From Lepeophtheirus salmonis (lineage: Eukaryota > Arthropoda > Copepoda > Siphonostomatoida > Caligidae), in assembly GCF_016086655.4 (NCBI RefSeq), contig NC_052131.2, forward strand, positions 6,431,940 through 6,495,939: a DNA stretch of 64,000 bases, read 5' to 3'. The notes under the pieces are model-generated. The model ran no database searches. It worked only from the letters and a program-made list of their open reading frames with translations, and had not been told where the DNA came from. Position numbers and translations under genes: made by a program. Below, one piece after another: positions 33,346-46,250 of this stretch. Position 1 is the stretch's first letter; every line of letters begins with the position of its first letter.

Positions 33346-36300
33346 AAATATAGAATGCGTTTCATCATCCGTTTTCTTATTAATTTGGAAACATTGTTTG
33401 GAGAAAAAATCTGGAACTTAAGTTAGACATTTAGTTGAGTGCATTTTTTTAAATGTCTCTATTTACATTGTTGATTATAAATGTACTCATATATTTGAAA
33501 AAAATATAAGTCTGTTATCTTATAAAAACACATATATTAAAGATTAGTGTCGAATTATAAAATTAAAGTATATTTAATCGTCAATAAACAAAGTAAGCCT
33601 CTTTTAAAAATTTGTACTGTTTCTTTTCCTTTCTTGGAGAAGATTGGAACAAGATTTATTTTATTTTTATTTTTTTAGAAACTGCACGAGTTCAAAATTT
33701 TAAAATATTATTTGTCTCAAAGTGTGGTTTGGGTAATTTTGTAGGACTACTTACATTGTTAACCACTTCACTAACTTCATTAAGAGTATTTCAATAGTTT
33801 ATGGTTATATTTCCATAATTTATTTTTAGTAGAGTTACACAACAACTTATCGTAAATATATGGTTATTCTAAGATCTCCCATGATTAAAATTACTGCATT
33901 TATTATCCATTTATTCCTTTGAAGTTGAATGGAGATTATGTTTTTGCTTTTATTTGTTAGTCAACATATTTACGGCAAATTGAGTTAGATTAAACTTGGT
34001 ACGCATTTTACATAGTCACTGTAAGTGACTATTAAATTTTGAGAGGTCAATGTTTAAGGACAAGATAACACAAAACGTAAAAAATGTATAATCGACAATA
34101 ACTTTGAAACAAATCGCGATACATGATTCATAATTGTAATCAATATAACATAATAAAATAATAATGTTTTATATGCTGCAATGCTTTTATCAATTGGTTT
34201 TAGCTTCTATTTTCATCTAATAGGTGAAGTAATAAATTCGGAGCTTTATTTTGACAATATAATTAACATAATTAGAATTATCCGATTAAGATGGTTCCAA
34301 ACAGATATCTAGCTAATTTTCAGTTCCTGAACAATAAAATAAGTGCTCATATGCCGGTCCAACTCGACGATTTCCATTATATTATCAACATTTTTGACGT
34401 CCACATTACCAGAACGGAATCATTGGAATTGATGCTTTGCTGTTGCACTAGAAATTATAATGGGTCCATAAACACTGCATCTTTTTTTTGACACCAGGTC
34501 AATCTTTTTACCTTGACCTTTTAGTGACACTGAAGAATGTATAGAATCTTCTCTTTTTTTACTTCCATTTTATAACGCTGTAGTACGTACTTGGCTTCAC
34601 AAAACTGTAAATGAACTTTGTTTAAGTGTACACTTAACCTTTAAGCATCAGTTAAGCTTTTTTGATGCAATGTATTAATCAAGGTATATAGCTCACTAAC
34701 GACATCTAGCGAAAAAGGCTCAGTACTTTTTACTGAATCTAATATATAGTTTTGTCACGTCGAAATATGTCTTTGAGTCAAAACTATACTCAAAAATGTG
34801 ATTAAAAAAAGAAAAAAAAGCTCTAAACGCCAATCTTGTCCCATTTAAAGGCTTCAATGATGAATTGTGTGTTCTATGGCTTAAGTAATAATATTTAATT
34901 TGGGGTTCACCCAATGGCTGTTTCAAGACCTGAATTATGTTGCATAGTACAATGAAGCTATTAAAAAAACCCACTATGTATTGTTTGTATAAGTAATAAA
35001 AGTAAATTGAAGTTTTGATATTTTACGGATTCCTTTCAGCGAATTGAATTACGTGAGTTGCTTCATTTTAATTGTTCAAAACAAGAATAATTTGCCCTCA
35101 TAAAATATCCTATTTAAAGTGTAACAAGTGACTTCAAAATGTGAGGTTATTAATTAATTATGTATAACTAACGATGTTTGAGATTCCATTCCAAGGAATT
35201 CAATGAAACATAAAATATTTGATTTAATTTTTCTAGACTTAATTCTATGTTTTTCTTTTTTATATAACGAAATACTTAATTTTAGGTCTTTATAAGCAAT
35301 TTTTTAAATGGATTTTTTCAATGATTTTATGAACACGTTTAACTTAACTAACAATAATAGTTGTTATTTAACTTTCACAATCACGTTACAGTTTTATTTA
35401 TTCATTTAATTATATAAATTGTTTACATTTTCATTAATTTTCTCTTCTCGATTTCTCAAGGTAAGATTGATACATTCGTATTTAGTCTAGAATATGTAGG
35501 TATATGAATCAATATGCTGTTCCCTGAGGTCAGATACTGTGATAGTTAAATATATGTATACCTGGATATATGTGATTGATCTCTTATAATTATTAAAAAT
35601 AATATATATTTTAATATACATGTTTTTTTAACGAAAATCTAAATGACTTTTCCTTCACACATAGTAAGAAAACAACCTCTATATATGTATATGTTGTTGG
35701 AACGTGTTTTTTATACAAATATTTTTTTTATGTAACTTCACAATTTTGATGTCGTCTATTATATATAAGGACCTACACCACCAATGGCTATAACAATGAA
35801 ACCCTTTTTTAATTACTATTCGGGAAAATAGTGAGATATTTTATATCAAAATGATACCAATAAAAACCAAGGGCTTAAACTTTACTCTCAATCAAAAGTT
35901 TATCCCTCTATTGGCTTGTTTTATTCTATATATAACTTAAACCTCCGTTCAACTTCGATGGCGGAGTTAATGAATAGATATATCCAAGTTACTTAAACCG
36001 GCGGCGACAATTTTCAAAGTGTTCCTTCAATTGGTTAGACGGAGTTGCACTGATTCAGTATAAGTAAATATATGAGTATTACAATTACTTCATCTGACCT
36101 AACAATTGCTTTTGAAGTCTATTCTCATTAAGTATATTTTCTTCTCTAGAACGGCCAAGACGCAAACCTATGCACTTTGAGTTCAAGAGAATAATTTATC
36201 CTGGGTGTGTTGTCCATTGAGCTACGTCATTCTATTTCTGACCTTGACCTCTCAAAATTTGTTTTGAGTTATTTCTCTCCATTTGCTTAAAATTATGGTC

Positions 36301-36839
36301 AATTTTGCATTTCTAACTTATTGTGTGATCTTGACTTCTCAAAATTTAATGGCCCCTTACTGTTTACTCATATCATTTTTTTAAAAAGTTTCACAAAGAG
36401 GGTTCTTAACTTTTTACACAATCCCGCTTACAAATAAACAAATCGAGGTAATAATGATTCTTGGAGAAGGCTTTAGGTCACTGCACGCACTGTGCCTTGT
36501 ACTTGTTAGAAAAAGGGCAACTTTTTATTATCTGAAAAGGTAAATTGAAAAATAAGTATTAGGCCATTTAAGACATATGAGGTTTTATTGTGCTCCGCAC
36601 ATTTATATTTGTCCAAAGCCTCGCTCAAACTAAAACGTTGCATATTATTATCTTCAAACCTAAACAATTATCATCATTTTTTTTTTTTTCATAGACTGGA
36701 AAACATAAGTTTTAATATTGAAGGGTTATGTTTTGATCAAGAGGGGTAATTTTATACTATAATGTTTATTTATGATTATTTTATCGTAATTCCTCTTATT
36801 GTATTGTTTTATTTAATTGAAAGTAGCCCATTAAATTCC
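33346..36839. other. AT-rich intergenic DNA
   Basis: No gene is supported. A phrase near 34897-34965 (TTCAAGACCTGAATTATGTT then TGCATAGTACAATGAA) resembles one near 43930-43970. TGACCTCTCAAAATTT-type phrases recur near 34040 (reverse), 36245 and 36345. Both are dispersed-repeat debris. Confidence 0.4.
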
Positions 36840-37370
36840 TTCTGAATTCAGGCAATAACTCTGTCTTCAAGAAGTCCAAATAAACAAATTTAATAAATTT
36901 GACTCCATCAGAGATCTGGAATACCGGGTTTAAAACATTTGAGGCTACTGCCCCCACACCATAACTGAAGCCAGCTTCTGGGTCTTGTACACTGTTCCGA
37001 CTGTTGGAGAGACGCTGGAGGAATCCTTGGCCAGTATTCCATCATTGTGAGATTAGTATCTTTCCATCTTCTACCATGGTGGTCTCAAACAAGTGCTGTT
37101 TTTTTCCTGTGTTAGAAAGGGTTTCTACCAAAGTCTTACCTGATAATTCTTTTGAATTTTTCCTATGACACGTTGCATCATTCCCTTACCATCTTACACA
37201 AAAACCGGCCTGATTCTTCCTAATCTTCTCAATGGTAGTCTTGGTCAGCTTAGGGGTCCTTATGGTCATTCCCCCCCCCCCTGTTCCGGACTCTTTGAGT
37301 TCTCCTTCGTGTCTGACTCCCTTTGAGGGCATTCATGATGTCATTGTATGAGAGTCCGTTTGTTACATTT
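36840..37370 (-). pseudogene. Tc1-like transposase relic
   Basis: The minus strand has basic N-terminal helix-turn-helix pieces (YNDIMNALKGSQTRRRTQRV, then RTPKLTKTTIEKIRKNQ). After breaks come catalytic-domain pieces: KLASVMVWG (the family's P-A-S-V-M-V-W-G strand), then SDGVKFIKFVYLDFLKTELL. The last pieces match the G-V-K-V-N-x-x-x-Y-x-x-x-L block after that strand. A C10 run at about 37268-37280 marks one indel. Terminal repeats were not found. Confidence 0.65.
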
Positions 37371-38091
37371 CTAGTTTAACAGATCACTATGCTTCGACAT
37401 TCATATTTTACGTTCTGTTTCTTCAATTCTTTACATTAGTATAATATCAAGTAAAGCATAACAAACCATATTGGATGCTGCTTGTGAAAAGAGTTAGTTT
37501 GAGTTCATACCTATTTTTCGCTAATTTAGCGGAACCTTGTATGTACATCTTAGCATGACAAAACTTCACGTAATTACAATTAGTGTTTGTTAATTTTTGC
37601 CTTTTCATTTGAAAGTCGAGTTTACATAAAATTAAAAACATCGCTCCTATTGCCAACTACTAAAAAGCTTACAAGTTACAACTCTTGTAATTATCCTCCG
37701 TCTCTCCACTCCCCCAATTCTGAAAATTTATAAATCATGAATATGGTAACATTGAGAGACAACATATCTGCTGACAAAAATAACTAGGGCTGTAAATCGT
37801 ACGCATTTTGGTATGTAAATAAAATAAAAAATAAATTAAGATGCTAGTAACTCTGACAATTTGAAGATAATTTGTTTGAGAGGAGAGCAGCTTAGCTGTC
37901 ATTACGTTTCATTAAATTAGCTGTGCGCAGCTATGAGAAATACACATAAGTTCCACTCCGTATCAAACAAGGAAATAGTAATAAATTTCTCCGTTTTTGA
38001 TCCTCAATTGTACTCTGAGTCCAACATGGACATACACTTATATCTCCTTCATTCACAAGCAAAAACCCACTTGGTTACATTTTGAACTTAT
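37371..38091. other. AT-rich intergenic DNA
   Basis: No gene is recognised. Confidence 0.4.
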
Positions 38092-38250
38092 ACCAGCGGT
38101 AATATACGGCATTGCTCGGAGTTATTAGGCGTCAATGAACGTATAATCTTTGCTTTGTTAATATGCTCCTCAAGAAATCCTCATTGTTACTCTAAGTTAT
38201 CATCTCAAGAATGCAATAATAATGATAACAGCTTGAGAAAATAAAAAAAA
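38092..38250 (+). repeat. dispersed repeat family C, copy 3
   Basis: It contains ACCAGCGGTAATATACGGCA, then TTGCTCGGAGTTATTAGGCG, then CCTCAAGAAATCCTCATTG and TCTCAAGAATGCAATAATAA. A further tail-like piece (TCAAGAATGAAATAATAG) recurs at about 38493, so two nested or tandem copies may be present. Confidence 0.55.
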
Positions 38251-38759
38251 CATTACTCAGGTTCTCACTAAAAGTCTTATTGGTTATTTTTTATTACTTT
38301 TCTTTTCTTCTTAACATGAGCTATAGCTACATATTCTTGTTCCTAAAGCTGAGTCCTCAACTCATATTTCATACAACTCTATAGAGTAACCTTCCAGATT
38401 TTATTCATTCTTACATACTTTTTTTTACTCTCTTTTCCGAAAAAGATACAAACATACGTATAAGCATACTCCACTAATTATAAGATGTTCTCTCTTCAAG
38501 AATGAAATAATAGTTCAAACAACTTTAAAAAGTAAAAAAAATAATAGTAATAAAAAAAAAAACACTGTTCAGGTTGCAAAAAATAAATTATATAACACAC
38601 TAAAAATATTACAATTTATAATCCTAGAGATCACTTTAAATTATAGTGCTCCTTGCTGACCGATACGTTCGAAATTTCAAAATAGGTAAAACAATTAATA
38701 TGAGCATTCATATAATCATAGGCTTACACATCAAATTAAGGAATTATTGCTTTTAAAGA

Positions 38760-39115
38760 TATATTAATATTTAAATTTTTTTTTTCAAGAAATTAATTTT
38801 TTGGGAACTGTGGCTTTTTGAAATTTTTTTGGAAAAATTTAGTTTTTTAATTAAAGCTGGAGATTTTGAAATTTTTGTCCAAAAAATATGATACTTTTTT
38901 TTCCCGCCAGAAATATGATATTTTGATTTTTTTGCCAATTTTTTTTTGTGAAGAACTGTGGATCTTTGATAAAAAAAATTAAAAATTTAATATCTAACAT
39001 AATATTTTTTGAAAAAAATAATTCAAATATTATTATATTTTTTTGAGATAAATTTTAAAAATCTATAGCTTTTCACAAAAATTAATTTTTTAGAAAATAT
39101 ATGCAGGTTTGGTAG
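38760..39115 (-). repeat. AT-rich repeat, family A-like
   Basis: Oligo-A/oligo-T blocks with recurring GAACTGTGG phrases (about 38806, 38944) are spaced like the other family A interiors. The GC-rich tag is not clear in this copy. Confidence 0.35.
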
Positions 39116-39329
39116 TCAAAAGCAAGTAACGTGTTGTGTTCGAACAGTTTTATATCATTTTTTTTTTTAAAGAATATCTTCTTCGTTTTATTTATATAGT
39201 CATCAATAAAAATCTTATCATTAAAAATAGTCATTAAAAAAATATTTTCTGTAGAAAAAAAAGAAAGAAAGAAAAGTTAGTCACAATATTACGGGTTTAT
39301 CTGAATAACTCAAACATGTATCATTTTTC

Positions 39330-39600
39330 CTATCAGCTGTCCATGTTTCTGCTTCTTTCCCTAACAGTGGTCTAAGCAACGTTGATTTGTAAAATCCGAA
39401 TGATTCCTTGTTTGGTTGTGAACAATTATCAGAAATATTTGCAGAATAATTCGTTAGTTGGGAAGAATTGGCTAACTACCAACTAATTTTGGGTCTTTTT
39501 CTGGGTTTTTTTTGGAGAAAAGGTTGCGAGGTTCCATAGATGCAAGGAAGTATTAAATAAAAGAAACAAAACAAAAGGTTTCGTGCTATTTTAACTCAAT
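39330..39600 (+). repeat. dispersed repeat family B, copy 3
   Basis: It contains CAGTGGTCTAAGCAACGTTG ATTTG, then GGCTAACTACCAACTAATTT, then TTTGGAGAAAAGGTTGCGAG. It is the best-preserved copy of this family in the window. Confidence 0.55.
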
Positions 39601-39894
39601 AAATTTTCCGTTATTTATTGATAAATTCTTTTTCATAATTAAGTAAAAAATAAGTTATACCTTTAATATACAATATTAATGGATATAGATGGAATATATA
39701 ATAAGGCAATTGTTAGATATGAGAATTGATTGCCTGATTAAAATGTACTGTGGATTTATTTTCTTCATTTTTTTTTTGTTTGATTCGATATGTAGGAGTT
39801 TATTATTCATCTAATAATTAAATCATAATGACAAAAATTATGAAGTGATTTGTTTCTTTCTTTAAGGAGAAAGTCAGTTAATAATAAAATGATA

Positions 39895-39900
39895 TTTATT
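39895..39900 (-). terminator. polyadenylation signal of the IQ gene
   Basis: AATAAA on the minus strand (TTTATT on the plus strand), about 90 bases after the stop codon at 39990. The spacing is suitable for a short 3' UTR. Confidence 0.55.
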
Positions 39901-39989
39901 AGTAATTTAAATACATATATTTGTAGGTTTGTCGTATGTGTAAATGCGTAAGGGATGAAGCAATTAAGGTAGCATTATCTGCACAGACT

Positions 39990-41611
39990 TTAATGCTTCA
40001 TATTTTTCCTTGTCACGTGCCCTCTATAAGCAGATTGAATCCGTGTTGCAGCGTAGTTTAACACTTTGGGGTCAATCCTTTTTACATCTGCAAAAAATAG
40101 AATAAGATATAGAATAAAACCAAATTAGATAGAGCAATCAGTTGATGGGGGGGATCAGCTCCTTCCTTCTAACAAACAAGAAAAATAAGGCGTGGAGATT
40201 ATACATATCTATTAGGTATCTATGTAAGAGGTGCCCATCTACATACAGACAGTATACTACTTTTCAACTCAGTGCTAAACACCATCCTTAAAATCCGCTC
40301 CAAACTATATTTTCTTTAAATATAGTATTAATCAGAATAAAAGCCTCATCTAAGAAATTAAATTACAAATAGATTAATTATACTTAGTATTGGAATATAT
40401 ATATATATAATTTTTTTTTACAGGTTTGATAAAGTCCTAGAATTGACAAATATCTCCTTCAATGAGACCCTTCTGCCCTTGTTCTGAACAAATTGGGAAA
40501 GATGCTACCTCGTCACTGACTTGCATCTTGTACGCAAAACGTCTTACCGAATATTTTAATAGCCATATGGGAACCCTTACTGTACCTAGAAACTGCTTTG
40601 ACAAGTGGAGGGGCTTAAGATCAGGTGAAAAAGGAGACCTAATGTGCAGGAATGTTTCAAAAAATATTTTTGCAACATTCTATTTCTGACTTGGGCAACG
40701 AAATCTCTAAGCAAAATATTTTTTGCTCTAACCCTTTAGACTCCATGGTAGTCAGATCTTATGTTAACTGCTTTTATTATTTCTATTTTTATACCTCTTC
40801 AATGGTATATATCTAGGTCCAGTTTTAGGGAGGCATCGGGGTGGAAAAAAAAGAGGTTTCGAAATTTATTTTCTAAAGAGAACAAATTAAAATTTTAAAA
40901 AGGAAAATAAAATGGCCCTACACATTTATGTTTGCCACAGGTTAAACAGGGTCAGGTAACCCCAGCTTCTATATTGTATTTACTCTTTTTATCATGATTT
41001 TATAATTGAAATACTCATAAGGTTTTTAATTATTCATTGGTTAAGTTTACCAAATGGTTTATAGTAGCTTAACTCTATAAGTATAATGATTTGTTGGGGG
41101 AATTTTTGATTTTTAGTATAAAAAGTATAGATCTTGTACTTAAAAATATATTACTTCGCATAATGATATTGGATTAAATATATATGTTATTTGGAAGAAT
41201 ATCATTCATAATAGATGCACATAAGTCCATCGAAGTATTATTCCACTAACGCAACATTTATATTGTATTCTGTTACCAATTACCACCCCTATTATTGACG
41301 TGTTCTGTACAACACCGATTGGTTGAAACTTTAAGGTGGCTATGATTAATTTTCTACACATATACCTAAATGAAGAATGCTCCAATAGTAGGTCAATCAT
41401 TTGCTAACTACATACTACCACTTTCCAGAGAAGGAAAGGTTGTTAGGGTCAATAAAGATCACGTGGTGATATCAAGCTATATAAAAATATACATACCCTT
41501 TGTTTTCGCTAATTTTAGAGCTTCTCGTAGAAGATCTTGATCCCCAACAGGCTTGGAAGCTCCAGCTACTGCATGCCCTGCTTTTAGCAATGACTTTCCA
41601 AAGTCCATCAT
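39990..41611 (-). CDS. small IQ-motif protein, neurogranin/igloo-like (2 exons)
   Basis: Exon 1 is 41611-41497 and exon 2 is 40087-39990, separated by a 1409-bp intron with GT (41496-41495) and TTTTTTGCAG (ending 40088). Joining in phase 1 gives an uninterrupted 70-residue protein ending in TAA. Exon 1 starts MMDFGKSLLKAGHAVAGASK and ends LREALKLAKTK. Exon 2 reads DVKRIDPKVLNYAATRIQSA and then YRGHVTRKNMKH. Residues 55-65 (IQSAYRGHVTR) fit the IQ consensus [ILV]QxxxRGxxxR exactly, so calmodulin binding is expected. Size and the AAxxIQxxxRGHxxRK context resemble vertebrate neurogranin and Drosophila igloo. The absence of a signal peptide or membrane segment fits a cytosolic protein. The start context is TCAAAATGATGG, and a second Met follows directly. 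The orthology label is tentative, but the gene model is strong. Confidence 0.85.
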
Positions 41612-42169
41612 TTTGATATGTTATGTAAGGTAGATGGAGGCGGGATGTATTTAAATAAATTCTTATGGATGATGATAATATTCACACAGTTTCATACACC
41701 CTGAACTACTACCGACTAAATATACAGCAACACCTTACTCAATATGCTCAGTCTCACATCATAGTAGTAGATGATGATTCCATGTACTTTGTCTAGTATT
41801 ATAGAATTAGCGGGCAGGCTGGAAAATACGTACTCCTCTTCCTTTTGCGAAATATTATATAATTTTGTTATAGATATATTTCTTACTAGGGGCAGATAAA
41901 GCAACTATTCATAATTTGAATCATGCCTTTAAAAAAATTGAATGTTTGTCAAAAGATATAATATAATTATATATATAATTGAGTTTTAAGTTTCAACTTA
42001 TAGAATCTGCAACCCATTCGAGTTGAAATGTCTTCATTTTGTAATGCCCTAATTAATTAGAAGTTTCTGAAATAATTGATTAATTATGATTTAATTTTGA
42101 TACATCAAAAATCACTGACTTGTTATGATACGAGTAATAGGACCATAGGTTCTAGAATTGAAATCAATT
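41612..42169. other. upstream region of the IQ gene
   Basis: A palindromic TATTTAAATA lies at 41648-41657, about 40 bases upstream of the IQ-gene ATG. It could be a TATA element with a very short leader, or the gene may have further upstream exons. Nothing else is recognised. Confidence 0.3.
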
Positions 42170-42600
42170 TTACCTGCATGGGGTCCACAGGATTATGATC
42201 CATAGCTATTCTTACAAAAATTTAAAAAAAAAAAACTCAACTGTTCACAATTTTTTTTTTTTTTTTTAATTCACAGCTTTTTACAAAAAATTAAGTTTAT
42301 TTTGGAAACTTTTTTAAATATTACATTTTTAGGGGAAAAAATTCAAAAATTTCCAACTGTTCACACAAAATTAATTGTTTTTTGAAGAAAAATTTGTTGA
42401 CAAAAAATTAAATTAACAAAAAAATAAATTTAAATACTACATATTCGCAGATATTGATTTTTTTATGAAAAATGAAATGAAATTTAAAATATTACACTTT
42501 TGAAAAAAAAAAAATCAGATAATAAATTTTCTATTAAAAATCAAAATCTCCTTTGGGGGGGGGGGCTACAGCCTCTCCAGCCCACAACCTGCAAACGCAC
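42170..42600 (+). repeat. repeat family A, copy
   Basis: The oligo-A/oligo-T interior has recurring CTGTTCACA phrases (about 42240, 42357). It then has a G11-G12 run and the tag CTACAGCCTCTCCAGCCCAC (about 42566-42586), and ends CCTGCAAACGCACC. Confidence 0.5.
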
Positions 42601-43179
42601 CTAGATATTCCTTATTAATGATTAATTTGAATTAGTCACTTCATGTGTACATTTATCAATGGAACGCCAATCATTTATAGTATTGTTATATTCATCCTAT
42701 AAGTGATTTAAATTATTCATTTTTTAAACATCTCATCTCTTTTTATTTTTTGTTTTTTCAACTTGTACATACAATTTATTTATAGTACAAGTTGTAACCC
42801 CAAAAATGGAATGAATAATTATTAAAATTGAATGCAACATGAGAATATGATGCAATAATGGACTTTTCCTTGCATGGTTAATAAATTAGTAGTGCAATTG
42901 TTATACTTTTTTCAAATGAAAATTCCTAATTAATGAGACCTAATGTATTCCATGGTACAATATACAGTTCAAATGCCGACAGTTCATAATTTTGAAACAA
43001 ATGTCTTTTTAATAGCTTTATATTATAGCTAAATAAAATAATAAACCTTATAACATAACTTGGATAGGTTTGCTATAAAAAAAAGTTATGTTTTGATGGA
43101 ATTTTTTTAGTTTAACGTATAATTTGATTATATGTGTAATATTTAATAAATAAGCAATGTAAGGTCGAGTTATTCTTCT
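42601..43179. other. AT-rich intergenic DNA
   Basis: No gene is recognised. Confidence 0.4.
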
Positions 43180-43450
43180 GGGTTTTGCATAAATCTTTCT
43201 CAATTGAGAAGAACCAGAGAAGATCTTACATGTGAGGCTACTACTTTAGCTTGATCAAAACTTGCTTCAAGCAACCCTTTTCTCCCTCTTTGACGAGGTT
43301 AAAAGCTATGTCTTGCGAGGTACATAGCTGTGGCTTTCATTGATGACACAATGTACAGTTGATGGGTAAACTACGTCAATGCTATCAGCGATTGTATTCC
43401 TCAATTGGCCAGGATTCGTCTCAATTTTTGTGTTCATTTTCCTCAACAGA
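43180..43450 (-). pseudogene. Tc1-like transposase, N-terminal relic
   Basis: The minus strand reads LRKMNTKIETNPGQLRNTIA, then DSIDVVYPSTVHCVINESHS, then YVPRKT. Later it reads LLTSSKREK and RSSLVLLN. This matches the second helix-turn-helix of Tc1-like transposases (NPxxSxRxxAxxxxVSxxTVxRxIxxxLxxxSY, then a basic linker). The catalytic domain is missing. Breaks show decay. Confidence 0.5.
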
Positions 43451-44598
43451 GCAAGACGTTATTGGCGGCTTCTAGGTTACAAATAGGTCCTCACTATCAT
43501 GCTTGACATGTTGTTTGAATTATTTTACCTGACCGCTTTCGCCAAAAACAATTTAAATTGCACAAAATACACAAAAGTGCACAGCATTTTTGTTCCCAAT
43601 AAAAATAAGATAAAAAGTATGTTGTCGTAAGGAAGTATGATAATCAACTGACTTGGTAGAGCTACATTTGTAGCGGAATTACACTCCATTACTATGTGGT
43701 TATATTAAAACCGGGTTGTAGGGGGATGAGTTGAGGCCAGAGAAAATTGCGAACGTTTAAAAGAACTACGTTTCACATTGTTATTTTATATCAAAATCTG
43801 ACTTTTAATCAGAATTAATCTTTAAAAACTTTAAAGGCCAAACCTACTGCAATAGAAAATTTTGAATATCATTTTTTTGTTTTATTGCTTAAATAACCAG
43901 ACTAAATGTAAATTTTAGCTGGTGGGCGTTCCAAGACCTTACTTTTGTTGCGTAGTGTATAATGAAATGATAGCATCAATGAATAGTTGGTAAATAAAAG
44001 GACTGATGTTCTTAATTAATGTAACCTTATCAGACGAATACATTTGATTTTGAATATTAACTATTACAATTTACAACTTGTACAAAATCCCAACTTGTAC
44101 GTAAAATAAATGAAAGTGTGACCTCATCCTTAGTCATCATTCTACTCAGAATATGATTATAAAAATAGAAATGGAATATTACCTAGAGGTAGGCAGATAT
44201 GTAGGTAAAAAAAAAGAAATCTTTGACGTCATACACGTTGTTTTTTCTTTTGATATTCTAAAATAATACTGATAATAATTGGAGAATAGTTGAAGAAATA
44301 TGTTTTATTGTTAGATATTATATAAGCCCACGTAAAATCCATTGTTAAAGTATAACAGCATTGTCCAACTGTTACCATAAAACATTTTATTTTTTTGGGA
44401 TCACCAGTCAATTTTTTTTCTGGATACTCAATACTTATGCCACGCCTTATCATAAATGTTCTTAACGTCATTAATTTGTTCAACTCGAATCAGATAGATT
44501 GTTACAATTATATGAAGAATAGTTCAGCAGTTGGGGAAAGATTGGCCAACAGTTAGGGATGGAGTTGTTCCAAAATTGTGATGTACCGTCCTATTCTG
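43451..44598. other. AT-rich intergenic DNA
   Basis: No gene is supported. A partial family B-like phrase (GCAGTTGGGGAAAGATTGGC) lies near 44525-44545. Confidence 0.4.
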
Positions 44599-44740
44599 AG
44601 GACACATTCGAATTGGACGTAAAAGCAAGCCCTGGGAGAAAAAAAATTAACAGCTTAACAACTGATAATTTCAGAGTTTATACGTCTGCCCTCATTTTAA
44701 ATCTTAAGGATACGTCCAAATCGGACACAAAAGCCGTCCC
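44599..44740 (+). repeat. pair of diverged 34-bp direct repeats
   Basis: Copies lie at 44599-44632 and 44707-44740, 108 bases apart, matching at about 24 of 34 positions. Shared parts are AGGA-AC and AAAAGC then CCC. An open frame (44559-44744) crosses both but looks repeat-derived. Confidence 0.45.
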
Positions 44741-45436
44741 ATAAAATAAACTTTGCATAATGACGTCATTATAGATATCAGCCAGTGATGTAATCATCAA
44801 TAAATCTTCATTTACTCTTATGAGAACAATAACACAAAAAGTTAAGTTATTTTACTTTAATATTTTTGAAAATGGGGCCTTCTTGAGGGCCCTCTAAAAT
44901 TTCGTCGTGTTCGATTATCAATAAGAGGGACGGGACCCATTTTAAATCCCATATTAAGGAACCAAACAGCGTTACTACTCACAACTAATGATGGCCCTAA
45001 TTTTTTCTTTATTTTATGAAAGGAAAATTATTGTAAGAGTCAATATGGAACAAATTATCTTATATATATTCATAAGTCTGTTCTTGTAATTATCAAATAT
45101 GGAATCCAAAATGGTCCAGCAGATCAGCTTGAAATTTAGCAAGTAGAAGTATAAAATACCCAAGTATGTTCCCATGTTACTTTTTGGGGCCTTCGTCGTC
45201 ATTAAGAGCCTGTTTTTGACAAAAATAAAACCTCCTTTCCTTTTTTCTTTTCTATATATCTATCTCTCTGTGAGGTCATCCATCATAAATAGAAATATTA
45301 ATGGGAATGAAACCTGTATATATACAATGTAAGAATGCATCTTTGTTTAGAATATATTTGTATTAGCATCAATAGAATCGTTATCAATAGAAACGTCGTA
45401 AGTTGATAACCCAACCTAGCGCAGCCGACATAAAAA

Positions 45437-46250
45437 GTGCATTATCCACACATTAAGGCGAATATAACTCGTCAAATTACAGCACTTGGAAGCTCTATGG
45501 GAGGAGTGGAGTCCTTGACGTTGGAGGAAAGAACCGAAGATATAATGAAGAAAGTTCAATTCATCATGTCCAAAGTCGAGGATGCCTTACAAGAAATTGA
45601 GAAAAGATTCAACTCTGAGTTGGAATAAGAAGAAGTGGAGGCCAAGACTAAGGATATCACTCTTGAAGAGGTGACTGAAACAGTCGAAAAACTAAGGCTG
45701 TCGATCCTAAAACTCACAAAAACTTTCATAATACTAAACAAAAGAAACCCTCCTCTTTTCCGAGAAGTAAAAATGTCAAAATGAATAATCATTTGAAGCC
45801 AGAGAGACTAACGAAAGACTCGACACTAGCGGAATTAAGATCATGACAGACAAGTTTTGAGCTCCAGTATTCCACAAATAAGATGGGAGCAAAGCGGAGC
45901 AACATGAAAATATAAAACATGCTCTACATTTAAAATTACTGAGTATATAATCATTCACAACAACTCCAGACACCCCATAAAGGGCATTGGAGGACATTTA
46001 GATGAAATATACAAAAAAATTATTCAAGCAATTCCCCTCCAATTGCAACGGTATGGCTCCTTTGAATGTCATAAAAAGCAGGGAAAAAGTTATCACACAA
46101 GCATCTTCGTCTTAGACTACAGGGACAAGAAGCAGCCCTTATCGATAAAGACTATTTGTACACCCCACGCTTGATTACGGGTACACATGATAGACTTCTA
46201 CGACAAGATTTTTTCCATCAAAAAACCTTCCAAGTTAATCAACGGCTTCA
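45437..46250 (+). pseudogene. possible retroelement Gag-like relic
   Basis: A 63-codon frame from 45437 contains a helical, charged stretch (SLTLEERTEDIMKKVQFIMS, then KVEDALQEIEKRFNSELE). It stops at 45628 but coding-like sequence continues in frame (EEVEAKTKDITLEEVTETVE). After a further stop comes LKPERLTKDSTLAELRS. The last phrase resembles Gag-like N-termini in retroelement polyproteins of invertebrates (L-x-x-x-x-T-x-D-S-T-x-x-E-x-R-x-W). Downstream pieces to about 46250 are too broken to read. No protease, RT or LTR was found. Confidence 0.35.
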
